Source: Enoplosus armatus
Taxonomy: Eukaryota > Chordata > Actinopteri > Centrarchiformes > Enoplosidae
Reading direction: 5' to 3'
Assembly: GCF_043641665.1 (NCBI RefSeq)
Contig: NC_092189.1
Coordinates: forward strand, 13,112,833 to 13,176,832
Length of the DNA: 64,000 bases
Shown piece by piece: positions 1-13,003 of this stretch. The position numbers and the translations under genes are program-made. Each line of letters begins with the position of its first letter. Position 1 is the first letter of the stretch. The notes beneath the pieces were generated by a model, which was not told the DNA's origin, made no database searches, and was given only the letters and a program-made list of their open reading frames with translations.

Positions 1-3000
1 CCTTTTGGTGGACTTTACATATAGTAATCCATGTATCCATCTAAAGACACCAACCAGTCATCATCATTATCAACACAGAAAAAAAAACCTCTATGCAAAC
101 CACAAAAAATCCACACCAGCCGTTTATTTTAAGTCTGTCACTTGTTCGTCTCACGGACCAGATACACTTTAACAAATGCAACCATCTACACTGACTCCAA
201 GAGACGTGTGCACACCATTATGCAAACTCCCACATTTTTTGATTCTGAGTCTATTTTTTTTCTCTGGCAGAAACATTTCAGCCAAGTCATTTCATAGTGG
301 TACCATGCAGTGCAGGCACCTCTGCACTCCCAGTAGAACTCTGTAGCGTCTTGTGTTGACATTCCCAGCATGACCATAAGAATGGCCATATGACAGCTCT
401 TCCCTGTGGCACCTCTCAAATTCCCTTTCTTATGCACAAACCTCAGTGTAGGCATGCAACCCCCTCTGCATGGGCACTCTGACCAAGGTAGAGGTTGCTA
501 GTGTGATTGGATTTGAACGCGGGTGGTAGGTGAATGCAGATTTGAATGTATTCACCTGGCTTTTTATCTGGACTCATCAATCCTTTTTTGATATTGTATC
601 AATTAATTAATGTGTGGCCTAAAATTAGAGACTGCTGATTGCATACACATAACAGTGCTGCTTCCTTCAGATGATTGTATGGAGTCAGTCATCTGAAAAG
701 GAGGGCCTTTATACAGCCTACAAGTAGTTGTGGATGACAGATGGTGGTAAGATGTAAGTATCTACTGTATATGTGTCTTTTATCTATTGCTGGTAAAAGT
801 ATACACAAAGCAAAACAGGCACGCATATACACAGTACATGAAAGGTCAACTAAAGTGAAATAATAGCACAGGCTTTGAGAGTACCTTGCACAGAAAGATG
901 TTGACCTGATAGCAGGCAGGGGTCATAAAATATGTTCAGCCTTGATACCAAACATTCTGTGTGCCACCTGATTGCAAACAACACAAACGAGTTGTGACTT
1001 CTACTATACATTATACAAACATTTCACTCAGTTCTCCTGTGGTAGTTATTGAAATATTTACACTTATGCTCTATTGATGATCTTGGTTTATTCACTACTT
1101 CAAAACAACAGGTGAACTCCTGAGTAGCAGCTCTGACCATAAGTGATAAACAGCCTTGATGACCTTTCCTAATAAGAGGTGAGGGAGCGCTGCCCACGCC
1201 CTCAGGGTGCAAAAATGCATTGCCAGCCATGCATCAGTACAGCTGGGTGTGGATTTTCTTGAGAAGAAGCCCTGCTAGCTTGGCCAAGCCCAGTAGTCTG
1301 CTCTTTGCTGCTCAGCAGCTTAACCATAAGAGCAACGGGAATAGGTTTACTGGGAAAGGTCACTGCACCATAGGCCAGTGGAGAGAAATCTCAGAAGGGC
1401 AGTTAACCCACTGCTCATGTTTGGACACAAGAAACAGAGGAAGATGTGTTACATTGTAAGCATTGTTGTAGCTGCAGCCTTGAAAGTGTCTAAATGTTTG
1501 TCCAGCGATGTCATTGTCTCATCATCGACGGGGCTCAGCAGTCAGTGTACTGCCACAGCTCTGCTTGAGCCATTCTTGTTTTTTAGGCAACTGGTGAACC
1601 TAAGAAAGTGGACTAAAGCACAATGTCACTACTAGCAACATTAGTGGCATTGCAACAACCATAGTCTCTAAATTATCTCTTTTTTTCTCTGCATTTGAAC
1701 AAAGAACAATCTGCTGCTTGCACAAACAGTGAAGGTTTATGTATTTTATTATTAATTTATTCATTATTTCATATTATTTGTGCAGATTTCTCTGCACTGT
1801 CAGGTTGAGAGATAATGAGTCTCATATGCTGTCTATCTCTGTCAGACACTGATTCATCCAAACATCTAATGACAATATTTGTTGACGTACATATGTTTTC
1901 AGGCGATGATATTTGATTAATTATCTCTAATGAGCGGTTTAAATTGTTCTCTTTACTCAAGTTGGGAGGTATTTGTTGGTGATTATGAAAGTGCAGTACA
2001 TTACAGATAGGTAAGTGTTATGTATTTGTAAATCTTGTTTTTATTTGTGTATGAAGACATACACATTTATCAATCGAACTGTCACTTTCTCTCTTACTCC
2101 ATTCTGCTGCATCCCAGAGTTCAGGTATTGACCACAGAGGGTATTAGAATTCAACATTTTTGCGTTGCCTGTTGGCTGACTGATGGCATTATTTTATTAA
2201 TGATTTAGCACTGAACTTTGCATTGTGCTGACACCAGAGATGGGGTAGCTAAGCTGTGTATTAAGCCCCAAATCCCTTCGATTCCCCCTGGCTGGCAGTC
2301 TGCTCATCACCATTACTTATTCACCAGAAATAAAAAAAAAAGCGACTTCCAGTGTGGTAGCAGCCCTCTACATACACTATATCCTCCAAGTCCTACCTAC
2401 CTGTTATAATCCTGCATAATGGAAAAGTGGAATGTCACCTTGTGTGAGAGGCAGCTGATATCTCTCAGCGAGCAGCGAAAAAAAGTCATTTAGCACAAGT
2501 GCAGATCACATTTAATTAGACGAGAGGATTTAAATTGCCATGCATCAAACACTGTGGATGACCAAAACGGAAAGAACTTGGGCCACGGGCCAGACTCCAT
2601 GAGCTCTTCCATAACCCATCAAAATCCCTTGAGCTACGGGGGTCAATAAGTCAGAACACAGCCACCTTAATTAACGATGACCATAGCTGGGAGGTGCCCA
2701 GAATTTCAATGTCTGCCACCTGCATACCGGTGAAATATGGAGGAAACTTACAAATGAGCAACTTTAGTTACAAAATTGCCATTATTGTTTCATTCAGCGC
2801 AAGGTTTAATTCTGAATGTCTGTCCAGGAATGTGCCATTAAAAATCCTCCTGCATGGGCAAGATCCTCAGAGGATTATACAGCAGTGACTCATTACATGT
2901 ACAAGACAGCTATCTCCACAAGGCTTCTCACATAAAATGAGTTTGATGTTTCTAGTTCACTAATGACTGCAGTCTAGGTATGGTGGGGTAATTTTTTGAT

Positions 3001-6000
3001 GCATGTTAACCTGTCAGAGTGGGCGAATATTTTCACCATTTAGCTGCCACCTATTGTTGAGGAGTGATTTCACTTTCATTATGCTGCGCAGAGACATCAA
3101 TAATAGCCACACAGCTGTCAGAGTCCATTAAGACACATCTACATAAGGATGGGAGCAAATATTCATAGGCATATCAGTTTTCTGGGAAGCGCTTGGTGAG
3201 ATGGATTGGAATGACACAAAGATGAACTCCCTTTTGAATCCATTGTGAGACGAGAACTGCCACATTGGCTCAAGGTAAAATATCACCCACACATGTACAC
3301 ACATATTGAATGGCACACATAGAAACTTATTTATATATTTCTCAGTCATGTGGCAGCTTTGCTTCTTCAGGGGTGTTATTGTCTGAGAGCTTCTTTCAAA
3401 TGTGCCATTGCAGAGAAACTTTACAGAGTCTAGATATATGGAGTTACTGAATCTCCTGATATTTATTTGCTGTTTTAACTTACTAATTTTGGAAATATTT
3501 AAATAAAAGAATATTTTGCTGGTGAACAATACACAAATAAGGAAAGCCAAACTGACCAATATTAAATAAATGAGAGATAAATAATCATATGAATAAATAC
3601 AGCAAAACATCTAACTGAACACATACATTGTAAAAGAGCTTTATAACTTATGGAAACTCAGTTATTATTAATTTTTATCCCTGATTTTTTGATTGTTGTT
3701 TTTTTTTTCTTTTTCATTTTGGTATAAACTGCATTTCATAATGGAGTTTGCTTCCCCCACAACTGTCAAGCAGTTTATTTTTATTTCACAAGAGCATTGT
3801 TGTCACTTTTTCCATAGGGAACATCTTTGGTATCACACCAAGGTAATTATGAATTAACCAGCTGGTTGCGGCTATTAGCTACACTCTGAAATAAAAGAAG
3901 GTTAACAAAATATCCAGGTTCACAAGCTAAGCTAGTTAGGTAGTTAGCCATTATGATAGGCAGCATCCCCATCCTTGGTGAGTGAAATAAAATCTGACTT
4001 ATTATGTTACAGCAGCAGTTAGTTATTTATTTACAGCTCATTATCTACAACAAGAAGTCACTGGCTCGTTTTGAATTTCTTTGGCTATCATGTGGTAGCT
4101 CGCTAAATTCTGTTTGAGGAAAACATCAACATTGTTGTAACAGAGTCTCTCACTGGGAAAAATACCAATATGTATCTAAATAGAAAAAGAAGATGTAAAA
4201 TACCGTACAAACTCATCTCATGCAATTGCACTTCAAGCAAAAAGCAATAGCTTTTCATTAGCAGCATGATACTTTGTACAGTTAACAAGAACTTGCCTCA
4301 TTGTTCTTGATTCACATCTGTTAACAACCAGAGCAAAACGGCCAAACTGAGCATGCACTGACATTATTGCCTTGATAGCTCCATAGCCCCTAGCAGTCTC
4401 TGCATAACGAGAACAATGTGCTTGATGGTCCTATGATTACTGCATATTGCTATGCATACACAAGCCCTCAGTTACACTGTAAGCCTACGTGTAGGTTTAC
4501 ATGTATTGTACTTACATTAATATTCAAAGACCTTCATTGTCTGGGATCAGCAAAAAAAATAAAAAACAAGAAAGAAAAAACAAGAGAGGGGGAATAAGAA
4601 ATGAATTTCCTGCTCCAGTATTACACTGGATTAAATCCCAGATGGAGCAGTACCGTTACAATGAGCGAATATCCCAGCTCACATCCAGGTGTCCCTGGAA
4701 GCACCGGTATTGACCATCACAACAGTGCCGGAGCAAGAACAAGCTTCCCTGTGGGGCCCAGATGAGTAAGGAGCTGTCAAGCTTGGCTCCCCTAAGCGCT
4801 AATAGACCCCCTGCCCGCACCTATCTCCAGGTCTGCATCTAGCCTCCAGCTGAGTTCCCCAAAGCTCTAGCTGTAGAACCCTGTTTCTATATTCACCTCA
4901 ATCTCATTCAATCTTATAGAGGAAGAAATGGATAAAGTAACCTCACAGAAGACAGAGTGGATGGTGACATTTCAGCAGCTGCAACAGAGGCACACTTTTG
5001 TTAATAGAGCAGTAATGGCCATCACGTTATGAATTTTCAAAATATTACAATATGGGATGTTATTTGTATTTTTTGCAGCATATGTTTATATTTGTATGGC
5101 ATGTATCACCAATGATTTTGCTCATATGTTTTTTACAGTAAATACCATGATTATTACACTGCATAATGTTTCACATGGTGGTGTGAACTCTATAGTAGTT
5201 GAAAAACTATTTTGATGGAGGTAAAAATCATTTTGCATTATAAAGAACCTGTGTTGAAGCATATTTGTATGAAGCTGCTGAGTGAAATAGTTGAAATAGC
5301 TGACTACAAAGCGCCTGGCATTGGCTAGAACCATTACATTTGCTTTGAACCCATTATGTTGCTTTCTTCAAAATTAATCATTTGTCTTGAAATACAACAA
5401 GACAGATGTTTAAATTAGTGGCAAGTAATGCAAACATAATTATGTGCAAGCAACGGAAACAACTAATTTCTCAAGCATCAAATGGAAGCTGTGTATTTTG
5501 GTATACATTTGTGAAAATATGACTGAAACATAATGAGCCAATAGTGGAGAAGTGGATTAAACACGTTTGAAAAGTTTCTATGAACATTTTTTTCTTTGCA
5601 CTGAAACCGGGTCACCAGTCCATTGTGACCACCTGTTAACAGTACGTGTCTCTTTTGCAGAGACCGTGTATGAATCGGCATAGTTGAGACCCTTAAAGAT
5701 GTCAGTTTTCTCTTGCTCTGCAGTTCTAAGAAAGCTGCATTGATGATGCCTTTCTCACTGCCAACTATGGCATATATGGCTTTTTTTGGGTAGACAGCTG
5801 CAGGGGAGATCTTTTTGTCCAAGTTACATGAAGCTACTGTGCTTGAGTTGCTTTGTTAAACAAAGGAACACATTGTACAATATATTTGATGTCCAGGTGA
5901 AGGTAAGTGCTTTTAGTAATTAAGTTAGTCCTGGCTGTCTTATCCAGAGATTCATATTTCTTATCCTCAAACGTCCTTCATTATTTAATTCTTGGCCTTA

Positions 6001-7329
6001 ACTTTAGCCAAATTCCTTTCCTGCCATACCTTCATTAAAGCTATCTTATTTTCCCTTTCTCTCACCTAAATCCAGATATTAATTTAAACAAGGGGTTGTA
6101 GCTCTAATTGGGAGAGGAGTGATTGTGGAGGCTTCAAAACTGTGGAAGTATTTTAATTCCACTGCATATATTTCAGCAAAACTCATTTGACATCCACATT
6201 ATGTGAACACACTGAACATACCTATTGAAGTTGATCAAGAGGAGACAAGTCCAACAAAAAGTCTATATGAAACATTGTTGAGTTAAAGCTGTATTGAGCA
6301 CCAATGTGCAGAAAGACTTTGAAAGAAAGGCACAGCAGTGATGCTTTAGCATTTCTAATTCTTGTAGGAATCTCATTGGAGTCCTCTTTCTGGCTACCTG
6401 CCAACTAATAAATTATATTTATCTCTACTATAGCATACAGCAATACTGTGTGAGCCTGTAGGCGAAAGTAGCTGCCCATTATTTTATATTAAATGACAAA
6501 CAATGAGTTGAAAGCTGCCACTTCCAATCGGGAAGTTGATACTCAGTGGAATAAGCAGTAGTAGAAGCTCTTTCACGTTACAGAGTCATTTGGTCAGTGA
6601 AATATTTGTTTCCTTAATGCAGCTTTAAGGCAAAATGAAAGGATAGGTGTGATCAGTGGGACCATTTGGCAAACCAAATCCATGACCAGCAAGTCCGTAG
6701 ACATTGATGAGATGTTGCAGTCTTTAAATACATGAATCTGCCAAGTTTGTACATGAAGGACTGTTCCACTCCAACTCATTGTTTCATCTGTGTTGCTGTG
6801 ACTCTTTTCACAGATTTGTTTTGTGGACACTTTGCAGTTTTATTACCAGTCACATCTAGATGGCGCTAACATATTGTAAAGCTGAAAATATATAACCTCT
6901 AGATAACATATTTTTTCTTTCTTCAAAAGATTAACAAAAGCATATACACACGTACACAGATACGTCCAAAACTGAAGGCCAATTTTCAACAAAACGATGA
7001 GTCACTCAGCAAACAACAAGAAGAGCTCTGCTGAATGGTGCCAAATGATACCCTTCCCTGTTAGGAGCCTTTGTGATTGAGAGTTATGTCACCACCATGT
7101 TATATTCACAGAGGCTGGAAAAACAGCTGGAAAAGTAGTATAGATGGACTGAAAGTTAGATAGACAAAAAGATAGATCAATATTTCTTTACATGAATGTG
7201 TCCACTGATCGATATTGGTCACATTATTCATGACAACATTCAACCTTTCTTCCAACATGCTCTTATGGAGGTGAAGGAGTCTCCACACATCAGCCGACTT
7301 AAAGCTCAAACCGGTGCCTCAACAGTCAG
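1..7329. other. Non-coding intergenic sequence, nothing recognised
   Basis: AT-rich sequence with frequent stops on both strands. The longest frame is 160 codons on the minus strand (3128-3610). It is low in complexity, rich in Phe/Ile/Ser, and matches no family I know. I see no repeats of known family, RNA genes or clear splice-flanked exons. Confidence 0.6.
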
Positions 7330-7500
7330 GACAATTGAGATCTGGAGCGCACTGTTATAGTAAGAGCTTTTAATAGGGTGCAGCAACCAACGTTTCAACA
7401 TCAAACTTCATCAGAGGAAGAAGAGGTGTTGACGTTTAAAACGCCTGCGCCCAGCTAATAGCTGTCTCATACAGTAGGATGGACAGGTTCTGGGCCTTGC
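7330..7500 (-). mobile_element. Degenerate Penelope-like element fragment with hammerhead-like core (candidate)
   Basis: On the minus strand CTGATGA (7414-7408), 11 bases, then GAAAC (7396-7392) leads into GTTGGTTGCTGCACCCTATT. The string '...GATGAAG...GAAACGTTGG...GCACCC...TTAAAA' recurs in fish interspersed repeats. Penelope-like retrotransposons are known to carry hammerhead ribozymes with conserved CUGAUGA and GAAA boxes. Here the sequence between the boxes (AGTTTGATGTT) can form only weak wobble pairs, so this copy looks dead. No reverse transcriptase or GIY-YIG coding sequence is attached. Strand and family rest on motif wording alone. Confidence 0.4.
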
Positions 7501-10500
7501 TTACATCAAGCCAATGTCATATTGCCATAGCATATATAAATATATATCATAAAATATCATACAACTATCAAGCTTTTGAGGGAACATCATAGAACAATTA
7601 CAAAATTGACCTTATTGAAAGCTCTCACTATAACCTTTAAAAGCCCTGTTTCCCATCTGGATGTATATTCCTTTACCACTTTGCTATTGAATTTCCCTTT
7701 GAATCAAGGTTTAATACCCTAAGCCAAGGTCCCATGGTGGTTTACTAGACGTATATCGCTGACTTCATTAGCCCTTACAACGCAGCTGTAAGTGTCTCAT
7801 GGTGAATGCCATCAGAATTCTGCCTCATTGAGATGGACAAGCACAAAAACACAAGTGACAATAGGAAATGTACAGGCTAAAAAGTTTCCATGGCAACACA
7901 GAGAAAGGTTTTTATACCTCTGGGCATGAAATGATGAAGATAGAGAAAGACTGCATGGATTTGCATCTCAGTCCTGCACCTTGAGAATAGAGCTGCCATT
8001 AAAATACTTGCTGTCTATGATGAAACCTTCAACCCTATTGAATCTAAACTTTAACACTACTCTTTGTCATCGGCTCAGTTATGTCTACGTTTGTGCTCGA
8101 CAATGGAACAACATTTTGGTGTAACCACATTTCACAAAGATTCTTGTATGTGCTGCAAACACAATGTCCTGCTGAGGCCTTGGCCACTGGCTTTATCTGT
8201 ACTGTCTGAAATCCAATACTGGACCCACAGAGCCTTTGTAGTATTACAACTAATCATGAATAATTCAAATACCAATGTAAAAGGTGACTTTAATGTGTCA
8301 ACATTTCTTTAACTTTCTATACTTTAAACTAGACACCTATTGATATGCTCTTTCTTTTTGAAAAAGGAATAATATTGTATGTCTGTAACCACACAGTTAT
8401 TGATTTAAAATGTATGTTTTCTCTAACTCATGTTATCTGAAGTCATTTGCTGATTTGTTATATTCTTGGAAAAAACATGGCATGCCAAGCTGAGATGTAA
8501 GAGTGTCTGCCCCGTTTTATAGCCAGCCTGTCAGAGTACATTATTACAAGCCTTATTGGTTTCCTGATTTTCATTTAATCTGCCTCCGAGATGCATTATT
8601 GCTCACCCTTTATGATCTCATATTGTTTTATTGAACATGCATTGTGCTTCTCTGGTAGTGCTTGCTTTTATGGCAATGCAGTAAATTCCACTCTTTTAAG
8701 ATGAAATCTTGAATTACTTCTAAAAAAGTTGGTGCTGAGCAGCACAGAGGGCACAGGGCTAAATTTGGAAGATGCGGTGTGGTGAGGTGTGGTTTAATGT
8801 CGGGCTCACAGAATGTAAGATCCAAGTCTGGTGGAGTGGGATTTATTTAACTGATAAACCGGTTGAGCTTCACAACAGGATCCAGGTGCTTTCCAAAAGC
8901 TGTCACCATGGCTGCTCAATAATGACACTGATAAAACTTAAGCACTCACTGGTTGTCTTGCTCTGGCTGGAAACATCCTATAGCACGCACATATAAAATA
9001 TAAAGGTGACTATAATGTGCCTTAGGTTTTAAATGACTGATGAGGGCTGATGACATTTCACCTGATGTCATAAATGAACACATTACAGATTCTGATGATG
9101 CTAGATTTATAAAGGACAGCAGTTAATACGTGAAAGGGATCAATGATTATGGATTTGTATTAGCAGCACGTCATGCCTACAGCATCATTAAAATACCGAT
9201 AATTAGGAGTTTTATACCGTACATTAGACACCAAACTGATTCGACCAATTAGATTATTTGACTGAAACTGCTTTTATAAGATTTCACTACAAACAGTGGC
9301 TCTTTTGGACAATTATTATTTTGGAGTTCCTTTACAACAGAAACAGAGATGCAAGTGAATAAATTACTGATGATTTGAAAATCACACAAAGCAAAATAAC
9401 TGACATTTAATTTGTAGCTAGCCTGTAATTTTTATTTTGTTGTTTTCTGGTGTCCTCTTACATAGCAGTCGCATCTAATTGTCCCTGTAAGTGTCGGCCA
9501 TGCACTGTGCATTCAAGATGTATGTTATTATGTGGAGACCTACAAACTAACAATTGCCTGTTAGCTCCAGATATCATATTTAACAAGATAGCAGTTTAAT
9601 CATAGGCTAATTCATTTCCCAACTTCGCTCTGGGTCCCATGACAATTTTCACAATAGCCTGCTGTCTTTTAGTCATTACTGCTTTACTATACTTTTATTT
9701 AAAAAATGGTTTCATAATGTTTGTATCTGGCAGCATATCTACACACAATCGTAGCACAATTACGGAAAGCTGGATAAGTTATATTGAGCTTACTACAGGT
9801 GTCCAAATCGTCTTTACCTTTTCCTTGCCTATAGCTTTACTGTAGCCATAAATATTATTGCTTACAGTGGGAATAAGAAGCGTGCCTCTCATGAATAACA
9901 TGAGAGCTAGCAAAATTAAAGACATATACTTTTTTTTGTTAAATGTGTAATTATTCTTACAGTACCGGGTGTTATAAGTACTGAACCACACTGGTGCAGC
10001 TGGGGTTGGAGTTAATATGCATCTTATTTAATCCGAGTTTATTAATGAATCTGATTTGAAAGGAAGTGTCTTTTTCACCAGTTTGGAAATGGATCCAAAG
10101 TTGAAGCAGCTATTGTACCCAACCCAGCAAAGAATGCACTTGAAATGCAATCACTATGGCTATATATAGAGCGACTGACTGTTCTTAATATTTCGCTGTG
10201 TGTTTTTGATACAGTGGTTACAAACACATGTTCGAAGTGAATGGTTTTCTTTGAAGGAGCACATGTACATAAAATGAAAAGGCGGAGCACAAAAAATTAT
10301 TACTAACAAGCTCCACAGTTTCCACAAGAATTGGCATAGCTAACAATAAAGCATGGCTATTTGTGCTTTATGGGAATTACCGGCTCAGCTGGAGCAAATC
10401 TTTGACCAAATTACTTGGCTGAAACTACACATTATACTACAGTGTATTAACCGCGTATTATGAGTCAGCAAAATTTGGGCTGCATTAATATCTCCTTTAT

Positions 10501-12959
10501 TACATCAGTGGTGAAAGGTGTCACTTTATTTTACTGAATGTGCAGTGAGATGAGTAAAGGTGCTTTGGTGCAGTAAGGCAAGACGGATCTTCAACAGATT
10601 TTTGGGAGTAAAACTAAAATTAAACATCCTGGAGTGCGTCCACATTACACCTAGAACCATGTGGTTCTGAAACAAATTTACTGGTAGTACTGTGTACTAT
10701 TATGATGTTGTACTGGAATCCTCTGTCGACCTTGAGATACCTTGTCTAAATGCAAATCTAAGTAATATGCATATGTTTTTCCATTTCAGAGCATCTAAAA
10801 CACCATATTTTTTTCTCAGCATAAAATCATCCGTGTCTTAATCACTTGTACCAAAGTCTGGAAGAACTACTGAGGTGATGCCATTTACATCTGTTTTGCA
10901 GAGACCTCCTGTTGATATTTACTCGATGTCAGTAAGACATATTCATTGCAACTATTTCTCATGCTCAGGAGCTCTAGCCCGGTGCAGCGTGTAGGGGAAT
11001 TCTTCACAGTGAGAAGAATCATGTATGGACGTATAAATCAAAAAGTGCATTCTCAACTGATAAAGAGGAAGATAAATAGGCTCAATCCACTAGTGCCTTC
11101 TGGAAGGAGCTGAGGGCTAGAGGCATTCAAAAGCAGCCCCCCCCTCTTCAATAAGCCATGAGCAGATGAATGGACTGTTCTCCCATTCTAGGCTGATTGG
11201 TGCTGACAAACTATAGATCACCTGTGAGGGAGCAGCACCCTATTTCACCAGGCCTTGTCTTACTCTATTCCTCAGCCACTGGAATCACTCTACCCAAGAC
11301 AAAACGACAACTCTGGTCTTTTGTGTGACTTTGCAGGATTTTTTTCACCCACACAGCCAGTTAATTTCTAATAGAAGCCACTTTTTTTGTGCATACAGCG
11401 CATGTATTGTGATCTTGAGTTACTCATTCTCTTTCCCCCTTTTAGTTAATTTCTAGCATGGAGTTATACTTTTCTTTGAAGAAACAATGCAATGTTTTCT
11501 TTTGTGTTCTCTTAATACTCTGTCATTACATCTGCAATTACTCAGGAGGGTGAATTTGGTTGCTGTTGATATGAGTGTGTGCTAATTGGAGGGAAGACTT
11601 GTTATACGAGTGAGAAACTCACCACTGCTCTCAGCTGCTTTATGTCTGACATCAGTCTTTGTCCGCGTGGGTGATGAAAGCCCAGAGATTAAAAAATCAC
11701 CACATGCAGAGATTGTAGCCAAATTATGCTGATATACAGTATATATGAATCCCACACGAATCATCCAGTTGAGAACATATGACAAATGATGTGATGAGCC
11801 CACGCCCACAGTGACTTTTACTTTGAAAAAACAGCTCATTAGCGACAGAGGAAAGTGTATGTTTCTAGCTATAACCAAAAACAGTTGGTTTATTGGAGCA
11901 GTTTTATTTGTGAATGATGAAAATAGTCTGTGAACTACAGGCAATGCCGAACTTATCAATTGAATAAATTGCAGGATTTTTATCCTGTTAATATATCCTT
12001 CAAACTCATTTTTAATACATCTTTTATCGCCTGGGGCAAAACTCTGTTTCTTTGATCCTCTGCAAGTCTGTGCATAAAGGATCATAAGGAATTGTGCCAT
12101 TAGGATTAGGGGAACAGCTTCTTTTATCAATTACATCAAAGTTTCAGCTGGTGCCCATTAAATACATGCTCACACAGACACACAAACATACGAATATACA
12201 AGCACACCATTTAATTCGCTGGACATCCAGAAGATTGTTGGTAAAAATAAGGAGCACATTTCTGTACTCGACTGGACTCAGTGTCTGCATAGTAATCAGC
12301 TTGTAAATTTGGGTTGAATCACAAGTCAATCCTCAAAGCATCATGCTTGTTAGACCCATAGGCTTGAGGCTAGGAGCTTGGAAGTAAGCCAGGGGCATTT
12401 AAAACAGTCTTCTATCCAAAGAAGGGATGAAAGCTTACTTTTAACTCCTGCTATGCTGCCAGTGTTGAAAGTCCACTGCTGACACTGTTATTGTGTCCTG
12501 TGCAAACATGCTGAAATGTACACCAACTGTAGATGACACTAACGATAAACAGAGCGGAGACTGATTTATTAGCTACTGTAAAGAAGCAAAGCATGTTTCT
12601 GTAAAATATACTTTTACATTTACAGTAATTACTGGGAAGAAACCAGTTGAATTAACACTCAGTTGTAGAACGTAAAAAGCACAACCTCTGCAACGCCCTT
12701 GTGAGACGGTAAATTTTATGATGGAGCCCTCTGTGTTGGGCGTTCATTGAATAAAATCCCTCTTGACTTGTTATATGGCAGCTAAGAGGAGATGGATCAC
12801 CCGCTCAAAGCAGATGTTGCCACCACACACAGGGCCCTCTGAAAACAATGTGATCCTCGAGGACCAACTAAAGCACACGCAGGCAGACACAAACAAAACA
12901 CAGAATAACACACACTGATCTTAATATATTACATGGATGTGCCCCCTGCTTGTAGGCTA
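7501..12959. other. Non-coding intergenic sequence, nothing recognised
   Basis: AT-rich unique-looking DNA. A 182-codon minus-strand frame (11582-12130) has no recognisable domain and unremarkable composition. A loose CA-rich patch lies near 12168-12210. I see no RNA gene, intact transposon or exon. Confidence 0.6.
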
Positions 12960-13003
12960 CACAGACACAGACACAGACACACACACACACACACACACAC
13001 ACA
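12960..13003. repeat. (CA)n microsatellite
   Basis: A compound ACAGAC / AC repeat, perfect (AC)n in its second half. The short frames crossing it on both strands (His-Thr or Cys-Val runs) are repeat translations, not genes. Confidence 0.97.

Noticed and set aside
3128..3610. 160-codon minus-strand frame.
   Set aside because: AT-rich, Phe/Ile/Ser-biased, no domain, no supported splice or promoter context. This is expected by chance at this base composition.
5478..5822. 114-codon minus-strand frame with fairly balanced composition (KKAIYAIVGSEKG region).
   Set aside because: I could not match it to any family or define exon borders. Not listed as a gene.
11582..12130. 182-codon minus-strand frame, the longest in the window.
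   Set aside because: No recognisable family, motif or codon bias, and its 3' neighbour frame overlaps on the other strand. Taken as chance.
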